From the NCBI GenBank assembly GCA_937893155.1, contig CALBGU010000226.1:1-13452 (forward strand): DNA of 13,452 nucleotides. Reading direction: 5' to 3'. Positions 1-5,757 of this stretch are shown here, piece by piece. The first letter of the stretch is position 1. Every line of letters starts with the position of its first letter. The DNA is from an uncultured Treponema sp. (lineage in GTDB: Bacteria > Spirochaetota > Spirochaetia > Treponematales > Treponemataceae). Under the pieces are notes generated by a model. It saw only the letters and a list, made by a program, of their open reading frames with translations, searched no databases and was not told the origin of the DNA. Position numbers and translations under genes: made by a program.

Positions 1-197
1 TTTTGGACGAGCCGTGCCACGCGCTTGACGAAGATTTCCGACGGAAAATCCTTGATTTGATGGAACTGATTGCCGAAAGCGGCACGACCACGATTTTGCA
101 CGTTACGCACGACCCGACGGAAGTGCTTGACGCAGAAAAGCACATTCTGGAACTTTGTCCGTCCGAAGACCCGATGTACCGCATTATCGAGCGATGA
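1..197 (+). CDS. ABC transporter ATP-binding protein, C-terminal end (partial)
   Basis: Only the last 64 codons or so lie in the window; the gene enters from the left edge in the frame whose codons begin at position 3. The visible part opens with the end of Walker B (LDEP), runs into the D-loop (HALDE), and about 20 residues later has the switch histidine in the motif HVTHDPTEV. This order and spacing is that of an ABC-type ATPase of an importer, where the subunit hydrolyses ATP on the cytoplasmic face of the membrane. The Walker A and signature motifs are outside the window, so the transported substrate cannot be told; the THDPTEV wording resembles nitrate/sulfonate/taurine/thiamine-type and similar importer ATPases, but this is only an impression. 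The protein stops soon after the H-loop, with no C-terminal regulatory domain. The next gene starts 9 bases after the stop, so the two are probably one operon. Confidence 0.85.
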   Translation, partial: LDEPCHALDEDFRRKILDLMELIAESGTTTILHVTHDPTEVLDAEKHILELCPSEDPMYRIIER

Positions 198-206
198 GGC
201 ATTTTT

Positions 207-1274
207 TTGAGAATCCTTCTTTTTTTTATCAGTGCAATGTGTGTGCTCTGCCCGTGCTTTTGTGCGGACATTGCGGGCGGCGAAATCAAGGGCGAGCCGT
301 GCGCGTTTGAAGAGGTGTGGGGCTACGTTACCGAAGGCGACGAAAAGGAGTTTGACCCCAAAAGCCCAGTAACCGATGTTGGCTATTTTGCCGCCACGAT
401 TAACACCTACGGCGAGCTTTCCTCCGTGCCCAAGCGCAGTAAAATCCCCGCGCAGTACAAAGGACGGGTGCATTTGGTCACGGCGTGCGATGGGCGGACG
501 CTGTCGCATTTTGTGATGGACCCGAGTTTTCCGCTTCGGGAAAAACTCATCAAAGACCTCGTTGCAGCCACCAAGGATTTTGACGGGCTTCAAATTGATT
601 ACGAGTATATTCCCGGGCGCGACGCACAGAATTTCATCACGTTTTTGCAAGAAGTGCGCCGCCGTCTGCCTGCCAAAAAAATCTTCTCGGTTGCCGTTCC
701 CGCGCGAATGAGAACGATTGGGGACGACATTTATCATTATCCCAAAATTGCCGCGATTGCCGACCGCGTTTTTATTATGGCATACGACGAACATTGGTCC
801 ACGAGCGCGCCGGGCTCAATCGCGTCAATGGGCTGGTGCAAAAAAATTGCCGCGTATGCTTCTTCGGTCATTCCAAGCGAAAAACTTGTGATGGGATTGC
901 CGTCGTATGGGCGAACGTGGGGGAGAACGTGGAACCGCGCGTTCTATCACTCTGGGATTAAGCGGATTTGGCGTGAGAACGGACAGCCCAAAATCGAGCG
1001 CACGGATTCCATTCCGCATTTTTCGTTCACGGTAAAACTAGGCGTAACGTGCTACTACGAGGACGATTTTTCGCTGGTGGAACGCTGCCGAATGTACGAG
1101 AAAATGGGCATCGCAAAAATCGGATTTTGGCGAATCGGATTTGAAGAGCCGTCGTTTTGGCAATGGATAAAAATCGCGCCTGTCAACCATGCACCCGCCG
1201 CGCTCAAGTTGCAAATCCCGCTCGAGCGCGATAGCGATTTTGATTTTCTTTCCGCCTTTCACCTCGTTCATTGA
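207..1274 (+). CDS. Secreted glycoside hydrolase family 18 protein (YaaH/chitinase-like)
   Basis: A 355-residue protein with an N-terminal export signal (hydrophobic residues 3-19) followed by one GH18 barrel. GH18 enzymes cleave beta-1,4 bonds next to N-acetylglucosamine in chitin-like chains or peptidoglycan. The active-site strand is FDGLQIDYE: catalytic acid E133 and the supporting D131 are present, while the Asp usual three residues after D126 is Gln129. Other GH18 blocks are visible: MAYDEHW, then VMGLPSYGRTW, then IGFWRIGFE near the C-terminus. This pattern is closest to the YaaH/YdhD group that acts on peptidoglycan, but no LysM domain is present. The TTG at 207 is chosen because GAGG at 196-199 lies 7 bases upstream and because it completes the signal; the alternative ATG at 237 would leave a very short signal. 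Four Cys (12, 15, 17, 19) crowd the signal region, so a lipid-anchored form is possible. Substrate is unproven. Confidence 0.82.
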   Translation: MRILLFFISAMCVLCPCFCADIAGGEIKGEPCAFEEVWGYVTEGDEKEFDPKSPVTDVGYFAATINTYGELSSVPKRSKIPAQYKGRVHLVTACDGRTLSHFVMDPSFPLREKLIKDLVAATKDFDGLQIDYEYIPGRDAQNFITFLQEVRRRLPAKKIFSVAVPARMRTIGDDIYHYPKIAAIADRVFIMAYDEHWSTSAPGSIASMGWCKKIAAYASSVIPSEKLVMGLPSYGRTWGRTWNRAFYHSGIKRIWRENGQPKIERTDSIPHFSFTVKLGVTCYYEDDFSLVERCRMYEKMGIAKIGFWRIGFEEPSFWQWIKIAPVNHAPAALKLQIPLERDSDFDFLSAFHLVH

Positions 1275-1312
1275 TTTTTCGTGTCATTCTGTATGTGCGC
1301 GGGCAAAAGAGC

Positions 1313-1548
1313 GCGTTCTTCAAAAAGAATTCGCTCACCGACTGCTCGAACAGTGAATTCCTGAAAAAGAATTCACTCGCCGACTCTTCGGGCAGTGAAT
1401 TCCTGAAAAAGAATTCGCTCACCGACTGCTTGGGCAGTGAATTCCTGAAAAAGAATTCGCTCCCCGACTCTTCGGACAGTGAATTCCTGAAAAAGAATTC
1501 ACTCACCGACTCTTCGGACAGTGAATTCCTGAAAAAGAATTTTCACGC
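1313..1548. repeat. Array of 42-bp tandem repeats, each forming a 34-nt hairpin
   Basis: The 322-base gap between the GH18 stop and the ankyrin gene stop is filled mainly by this array. Five full units start with GAATTC at 1327, 1369, 1411, 1453 and 1495. Each is a 34-nt near-palindrome (1327-1360, 1369-1402, 1411-1444, 1453-1486, 1495-1528) separated by an invariant 8-base spacer CTGAAAAA. The arms begin GAATTC(A/G)CTC and end CAGTGAATTC, closing a CTCT or CTGC loop between CCGA and TCGG. Four of the five hairpins pair 13 of 15 positions, with the same 2x2 internal mismatch; the first pairs 12. Degenerate half-units flank it at about 1313-1326 and 1537-1548. Because 42 is divisible by 3 the array is open in frames on both strands (a SEFLKKNSL-type repeat on plus, SEFFFRNSL on minus), but there is no ribosome-binding site or other coding sign, so I read it as a non-coding repeat. 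It may also stop transcription leaving the GH18 gene. Confidence 0.9.
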
Positions 1549-1550
1549 AC

Positions 1551-1581
1551 AAAAAAAATCCCGTGCGACAAACACGGGATT
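1551..1581 (-). terminator. Intrinsic terminator of the ankyrin lipoprotein gene
   Basis: A perfect 9-bp stem, AATCCCGTG (1557-1565) with CACGGGATT (1573-1581), closes a 7-base loop. Read on the minus strand it is followed by a run of eight T (plus-strand A at 1551-1558, partly in the stem). It lies 15 bases beyond the minus-strand stop at 1597, the expected place for a Rho-independent terminator of that gene. Confidence 0.9.
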
Positions 1582-1596
1582 GAAAAGGAGCACATC

Positions 1597-4368
1597 TTAT
1601 TTAAGCAATGCCAAAATGTCTGCGTCCCGCTTCCAGCGCACAGCGACCGCATACGGTGTTTCTCCGTCGCGGTTTTTTATGGTTTTGTCCATATCGCGCG
1701 AAAGCAGTTTTTTGATTGTCTCAGGCGTGGCGGTTTTGGCGGCGTAGTGCAAAATGGTTTCGCCTTGGAAATCCTGCGAATTGCCTGTGGTTTCAAGCAG
1801 CGTATCAAGCACCGCTTCGTTTCCCCGCTGCAATGCGGCGGTTGCGGCATTTTCGCCCGCGTTGTCAAAGATAAACGGGTCGGCGTCGTTTTGCAAAAGC
1901 ACGGCTGCAAGCGCGGTTTGCTTCATCGTAATCGCTTCGAGGAGTGGCGTTAAGCCTTTGCCGTTGCGCTGATTTATCGGATAGCCTTTGTCGATGAGCA
2001 TTTGCATAACGGCAGGCGAGGCTTTTGTTTCCACTGCGATGTGGATAGGCGTGTTGCCGTCGGTGTCCATCAGCGTCAGCTGTTCGCCCAAAACGGCGTT
2101 GATGAGCGTGTCGCTGTCTTTGATGAGAATGGAAAACGGCGTATTGCCGTAGCTGTCGCGCGAAAGGGGATTTGCGCCCGCGTTGCGCACCAGATTGATG
2201 AGCGTGATGTTGCGCGTTTTTGCCGCTTCGTGATACGGATTTGAACCGTACATATCTTGAATCTGCACGTTTGCCCCGTTTTTGATGAGCATTTCGGCGA
2301 TGTCGGCTTTTTTGCGCTCGATTGCGTCGGTGATGACGGGCTTTCCAGTCGCGTCGGTTGAGTCCACATACGCGCCTGCGTTGACGAGCATTTGCGCAAT
2401 CTGCAATTTGCCCGTGCGTGCGGCGAATGCGAGCGGTGTTTTTCCGCTGACGTTTTTCGCATCGATTTCTGCGTTGTGCTTAAACAAGATGTCGGCGGCT
2501 TTGTTCGCATTCCAGCTGACCGCGTGGTGAAGCGGTGTGTTGCCAAGATTGTCGTGTGCATTCACGTTTGCGCCGTTGTCCAGCAGCTCTTTTACGATTT
2601 TGGGATTGTCCGTCTGAATCGCGGAAAACAGCGGTGTTTCTCCGCTTGAGTTCGCTGCATTGACCGACGCGCCTTTTACAATCAGCGCCGATACCGCATC
2701 TCCTAGTTCCCAGCTTGCCGCGTAATGCAATGGTGTGTTTTTGTTGCCGTCCGTGGCGTTGATGACCGCGGGCGCTAAAAGCCATTGCTGTTTTTCGCCG
2801 CCGCTTTTGAATGCCAGTCGAAGCGGGCTGTCGTTCTCGGAATTGGTGGCGAACACATCAGCGCCGCGTGCCAACAGCAATGCAACTGCATCGCGGTTGT
2901 CGTTTTTGATTGCCACATACAGCACGGAGTCGCCGTTTTGGTTTCGCGCATTTTCGTCCGCGCCCACCGAAAGCAGATACTCGATGTCGGAAGAGCTTGC
3001 ATTGTTCAAAAGTGCGATGTGCAGCGGTGTGTTGCCGAATGAATCGTGCATATTCACGTTGTGCTCGTTCACCAGCAATTTGAGAATGCCGTCGTGCTCA
3101 AATGCGCGGGTGAGCGGAGTCTGCCCCTTGTTGTCGCGGGCGTTGATGTCCGCGCCCTGCTTTGCAAAAAACACGATTTGCTTTGAATCTGCCCGTTCAA
3201 CCGCAATCGCAAGCGGAGTAACGCCCTGTTTGTTGCGTTCGTTGCAAGATGCGCCGTTTTTGATGAGCATTTCAAGGATTTCCTCATCGCTGGCGTTCAG
3301 CGTGGCATTGTGAAGCGGTGTATCGCCAAAAGAATCCTTTGCGCTCACGTCGGCTTTTTTTTCAATGAGAATCTGATAGATTTGCTTTTGCGAAGGACGC
3401 GGAATAATTAGCAAAATCGGTGTTTTTCCCAGACGGTCTTTTGCGTTCACGTCTGCGCCTCCGTCGAGCAGCGTCTTTACGATGTCTGCCCGTCCGTATC
3501 GCACTGCCTCGTGAAGCGGCGTTGAACCTGCGCTGTCCTGCACGCTCAGCACCGCTTTGTTCGACACCAAATACGACACGATGCCTGAATGTCCGCTGAT
3601 TGCCGCAATGTGAAGCGGTGTCTGCCCGTCGTCGCTGCGCAGATTCATATTGTGCGTGCGAACTGCGTCCTCAAAATACGCAAAATCCCCGCGCACAGGC
3701 TCGGCGTTCGCCAGAATCAATGCGGCGGCAATACGAATCGAGACGGCGTTTTCGGCGTGGTCAAACGCATAGGCGAGCGGTGTTTTTCCGTCGTCGTCTT
3801 TTACAGAAAGCGGGATTTCTTTTTTGATACACAACTGAACGGCAGCTTCGTTTTTGTTGATGACAAAATAATGCACGATTGATTTGCCGTCAAAATCCAC
3901 CGCGTAGCCCGTCTTTTTGGTAATCATAATATCGTTGTAGACGGCAGGATTTTCCATCGCGATTTCGAGGGCGGGTTTTCGCTCTGCGTCGCGCGCAAAA
4001 ATGTCAGCGCCTGCGTCCACGAGGATTTTTGCCGTTTCGGTATTTTTATGTTTTATGGCAAGCAAAAGCGGCGTTTCGTTGTTCTTGTTTTTCAAATCCA
4101 GCGACGCTCCTTTTTCAATGAGAAATTCCGCCATTTTTACATCGTTGTATCGTGCAGCGGCGTGGAGCGCGGTGTTGCCGTCCTCATCGGCGGCATCGAG
4201 CGAACTTTTTGACGCAAACATTTGCATTGCTTCGGCATTTTTTCCAGCCTTTATCAATTCCTGAACGGACGGTTCTTTTTGATTTACAGAATGAGAAGTG
4301 GTGGCGCAACTTGCGAGCACAAAAGCCGCAGACAAAAGCACCGTTTTTGAAGCGAGATTGATTTTCAT
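1597..4368 (-). CDS. Ankyrin-repeat lipoprotein (about 26 repeats)
   Basis: A 923-residue protein that begins with a lipoprotein signal (hydrophobic 9-19, lipobox LASC, Cys21) and is then almost entirely ankyrin units of about 33 residues. I count about 26, recognised by the recurring GxTPLHxA start and the GADVNAxD-like end; units near residues 75-175 and the last few are the most degenerate. Ankyrin solenoids bind other proteins and have no catalytic residues, so this should be a scaffold or chaperone anchored to a membrane, facing the periplasm or the cell surface. The start at 4368 is preferred: the open frame runs 50 codons further upstream, but those overlap the regulator gene and carry no signal, whereas ATG 4368 has GGGGAAG a few bases upstream and begins the signal peptide. 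It follows the PerR-like gene by 58 bases on the same strand and ends at a clear terminator. The partner is unknown; ankyrin proteins beside peroxide-defence genes elsewhere suggest a role in that response. Confidence 0.9.
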   Translation of the reverse strand: MKINLASKTVLLSAAFVLASCATTSHSVNQKEPSVQELIKAGKNAEAMQMFASKSSLDAADEDGNTALHAAARYNDVKMAEFLIEKGASLDLKNKNNETPLLLAIKHKNTETAKILVDAGADIFARDAERKPALEIAMENPAVYNDIMITKKTGYAVDFDGKSIVHYFVINKNEAAVQLCIKKEIPLSVKDDDGKTPLAYAFDHAENAVSIRIAAALILANAEPVRGDFAYFEDAVRTHNMNLRSDDGQTPLHIAAISGHSGIVSYLVSNKAVLSVQDSAGSTPLHEAVRYGRADIVKTLLDGGADVNAKDRLGKTPILLIIPRPSQKQIYQILIEKKADVSAKDSFGDTPLHNATLNASDEEILEMLIKNGASCNERNKQGVTPLAIAVERADSKQIVFFAKQGADINARDNKGQTPLTRAFEHDGILKLLVNEHNVNMHDSFGNTPLHIALLNNASSSDIEYLLSVGADENARNQNGDSVLYVAIKNDNRDAVALLLARGADVFATNSENDSPLRLAFKSGGEKQQWLLAPAVINATDGNKNTPLHYAASWELGDAVSALIVKGASVNAANSSGETPLFSAIQTDNPKIVKELLDNGANVNAHDNLGNTPLHHAVSWNANKAADILFKHNAEIDAKNVSGKTPLAFAARTGKLQIAQMLVNAGAYVDSTDATGKPVITDAIERKKADIAEMLIKNGANVQIQDMYGSNPYHEAAKTRNITLINLVRNAGANPLSRDSYGNTPFSILIKDSDTLINAVLGEQLTLMDTDGNTPIHIAVETKASPAVMQMLIDKGYPINQRNGKGLTPLLEAITMKQTALAAVLLQNDADPFIFDNAGENAATAALQRGNEAVLDTLLETTGNSQDFQGETILHYAAKTATPETIKKLLSRDMDKTIKNRDGETPYAVAVRWKRDADILALLK

Positions 4369-4426
4369 AGAGCTTCCCCATAAAAAGAAAATTTCTTTTA
4401 TAGTATCGGAGAAACTCGTGCTGTTT

Positions 4427-4864
4427 TTAGCGGTTTTGCGCTTTTTTCGCACATTCTGCGCACAATCCCCACACATTGACTTGCAGCCGGTCGAATTGCG
4501 CGCCGTCGGGAATTGCACTTGCGCAGTACCGCTCCAAGTCGGGCAAAAGCGAATCCTTTACGTCCTCGATTTTCCCGCATTGATTGCACTTAAAATGAAA
4601 GTGATTCGACAAATCTGCGTCAAACCGCGCTTCATCGTCAGCGATGGTAACTTCGTTGATGAGTTTGTGTGCAATGAATGTTTTGAGCGTATTGTACACC
4701 GTGGTGCGCGAAAACGACGGAAATTGCGGTGAAAGCGCGCGATACACCATATCGACCGTGGGGTGCTCTCGGCTTTCTGAAAGATAGCGAAAAATGGCAA
4801 GCCTCTGCACAGACGGACGAATGCCCGCATCGGCGATTTTTTTTGCATATTCTTCTTGCGTCAT
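4427..4864 (-). CDS. perR: Fur-family peroxide-responsive repressor, PerR type
   Basis: A 145-residue metal-dependent DNA-binding repressor of the Fur family. The N-terminal winged helix covers about residues 1-80 with recognition helix SFSRTTVYNTLKTF (50-63); the dimer domain follows. Aligning by eye with Bacillus PerR, all five regulatory-metal ligands are present: H34, D82, H88, H90 and D101 (Bacillus H37, D85, H91, H93, D104). An Asp rather than Glu at the last position is the feature known to give peroxide sensitivity, which favours PerR over Fur. Two CxxC pairs (C93/C96 and C135/C138) form the structural zinc site. I chose ATG 4864 over the in-frame ATG 4876 because a strong GGAGGA lies just upstream of 4864 and inside the longer version. 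It sits 120 bases downstream of rubrerythrin, same strand, which is a standard PerR target. Zur or Fur function is less likely but not excluded by sequence alone. Confidence 0.88.
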   Translation of the reverse strand: MTQEEYAKKIADAGIRPSVQRLAIFRYLSESREHPTVDMVYRALSPQFPSFSRTTVYNTLKTFIAHKLINEVTIADDEARFDADLSNHFHFKCNQCGKIEDVKDSLLPDLERYCASAIPDGAQFDRLQVNVWGLCAECAKKAQNR

Positions 4865-4868
4865 CGCG

Positions 4869-4874
4869 TCCTCC
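4869..4874 (-). promoter_or_regulatory. Ribosome-binding site that fixes the perR start
   Basis: On the minus strand GGAGGA ends 4 bases before ATG 4864. The upstream in-frame ATG at 4876 overlaps the region just ahead of it and has no purine-rich sequence of its own, so translation should begin at 4864. Confidence 0.75.
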
Positions 4875-4923
4875 ATTTTGCAGTTATTTCATTGCTTTGA
4901 AAAGATTTGCATTGAATAGATTG

Positions 4924-4961
4924 TGCGATTAACAAAGAACTTTTGCCCCTTGTTAATCGCA
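4924..4961. repeat. Perfect 12-bp inverted repeat between rubrerythrin and perR
   Basis: TGCGATTAACAA (4924-4935) is perfectly complementary to TTGTTAATCGCA (4950-4961), with a 14-base loop. It starts 24 bases after the rubrerythrin stop and ends about 60 bases before the perR start. There is no T run after it on either strand, so a classic intrinsic terminator is unlikely. It could be an RNA stem that protects or partly terminates the rubrerythrin message, or a protein-binding site. It does not resemble the palindrome in front of rubrerythrin. Confidence 0.6.
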
Positions 4962-4984
4962 TTGTTACTGAATATTGCGGAACA

Positions 4985-5533
4985 TTATTTTCCGAAATAT
5001 CGCTTCAAAAGACCTGCAAAACCGCAACCGTGGCGCGCTTCGTCTTTTGCCATTTCGTGCACCGTGTCGTGCACAGCGTCGTAGCCGAGCTTTTTCGCAA
5101 GCGCTGCCAACTCCATTTTGCCTGCACACGCGCCTTTTTCCGCCGCCGCGCGCAATTCCAGATTTTTCTTTGTGGAATCCGTAACGACATCGCCGAGCAA
5201 TTCGGCAAACCGTGATGCGTGGTCAGCTTCTTCAAATGCGTATCGCTTGAATGCCTCTGCAATTTCGGGGTATCCCTCACGGTCCGCCTGACGCGACATC
5301 GCCAAGTACATTCCAACCTCGGAACATTCGCCGTTGAAATTATCGCGAAGTCCCTGCACCACCGCTGCATCGTAGTCTTTTGCAATGCCTACAACGTGCT
5401 CTGTTGCATATCCCGCGCCGTCGTCCTTTTTCTCCTCGAATTTGCTCGCAGGAACGCCGCACTGCGGACATTTTTCCGGCGGATTGTCTCCAACGTGCAC
5501 ATAACCGCAAACTTTGCAAACCCACTGCTTCAT
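4985..5533 (-). CDS. rbr: Reverse rubrerythrin (rubredoxin domain first), peroxide reductase
   Basis: A 182-residue cytoplasmic non-haem di-iron protein that reduces hydrogen peroxide to water in anaerobes, drawing electrons through its rubredoxin part. The order of domains is reversed relative to classical rubrerythrin: the rubredoxin iron site comes first (C6, C9, C22, C25, in CKVCGY and CPQCGVP), then the ferritin-like four-helix domain from about residue 50. Candidate di-iron ligands are E69 or E72, the EEADH motif (E102, H105), E132, and DEARH (E165, H168). Start ATG 5533 has a textbook GGAGG six bases upstream. It is the first gene of a minus-strand series with perR and the ankyrin lipoprotein. 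A strong promoter and a palindromic candidate operator lie upstream, implying induction by peroxide or oxygen. The reversed order is known from clostridia, where the enzyme acts as an NADH-dependent peroxidase with partner reductases; no partner is encoded here. Confidence 0.93.
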   Translation of the reverse strand: MKQWVCKVCGYVHVGDNPPEKCPQCGVPASKFEEKKDDGAGYATEHVVGIAKDYDAAVVQGLRDNFNGECSEVGMYLAMSRQADREGYPEIAEAFKRYAFEEADHASRFAELLGDVVTDSTKKNLELRAAAEKGACAGKMELAALAKKLGYDAVHDTVHEMAKDEARHGCGFAGLLKRYFGK

Positions 5534-5569
5534 AGGTAGCCTCCAAAATGGTAAAAATAAGAGTGTTTA

Positions 5570-5587
5570 GATTACAAAATTGTAATC
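5570..5587. promoter_or_regulatory. Perfect 18-bp palindrome, candidate PerR operator
   Basis: GATTACAAAATTGTAATC is a perfect 8-2-8 inverted repeat. It lies about 7 to 24 bases after the predicted rubrerythrin transcription start and 37 bases before its ATG. It has the AT-rich ATTA...TAAT form of PerR boxes, although the known Bacillus box is 7-1-7 and differs in the inner bases. Binding there would block promoter clearance. The assignment to PerR rests on the adjacent perR gene. Confidence 0.65.
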
Positions 5588-5599
5588 ATTTCAAAAATA

Positions 5600-5628
5600 A
5601 ATATAATACAAATTTGTTTTGCTGTCAA
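5600..5628 (-). promoter_or_regulatory. Promoter of the rubrerythrin gene
   Basis: On the minus strand TTGACA (5628-5623) and TATATT (5605-5600) are separated by exactly 17 bases: a perfect -35 and a five-of-six -10 for the housekeeping sigma factor. The predicted start is near 5593, giving a leader of about 60 bases that contains the palindrome. Such a strong promoter usually needs a repressor, which fits the operator placement. Confidence 0.8.
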
Positions 5629-5721
5629 TATTTTTTATTCATAGAATGTGTTTTTGTGGTATCAAAAATGCTTAAAATTGATTAAAATAATGAAAAAAGA
5701 TGTCAAATTTTTTTTCAACGC

Positions 5722-5749
5722 TTGCAAAATAGTTTTTCTGTGTTAAAAT
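5722..5749 (+). promoter_or_regulatory. Promoter of glgX, predicted leaderless
   Basis: TTGCAA (5722-5727) and TAAAAT (5744-5749) are 16 bases apart, with TG one base ahead of the -10 (extended -10). The predicted start is near 5756, only two bases ahead of the glgX ATG at 5758. No ribosome-binding site precedes that ATG. A second possible promoter lies upstream: TTGCTG (5619-5624), 17 bases, TAGAAT (5642-5647); it would give a leader of about 100 bases, still with no ribosome-binding site. Confidence 0.55.
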
Positions 5750-5757
5750 AGAATATT

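Noticed and set aside
1204..1506. A minus-strand open frame with SEFFFRNSL repeats overlapping the end of the GH18 gene
   Set aside because: It lies antisense to the GH18 C-terminus, has no start signal, and only mirrors the array.
1313..1548. CRISPR array
   Set aside because: The spacers are an identical 8 bases, the repeats are too variable and self-complementary along their whole length, and no cas gene is near.
1271..1747. A plus-strand open frame of 158 codons with SEFLKKNSL repeats, its TTG overlapping the GH18 stop
   Set aside because: It has no ribosome-binding site, its repeat part is the hairpin array, and its end runs through the terminator and antisense into the ankyrin gene. 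The opposite strand is equally open, as expected for a 42-bp palindromic repeat.
4383..4399. An AAAAGAAA/TTTCTTTT palindrome between perR and the ankyrin gene
   Set aside because: It is pure A/T-rich low-complexity sequence with no T run in the right place and no resemblance to the rubrerythrin palindrome; chance is a fair explanation.
4369..4518. A 50-codon N-terminal extension of the ankyrin protein
   Set aside because: It overlaps the perR coding region, has no start signal, and would bury the lipoprotein signal inside the protein.
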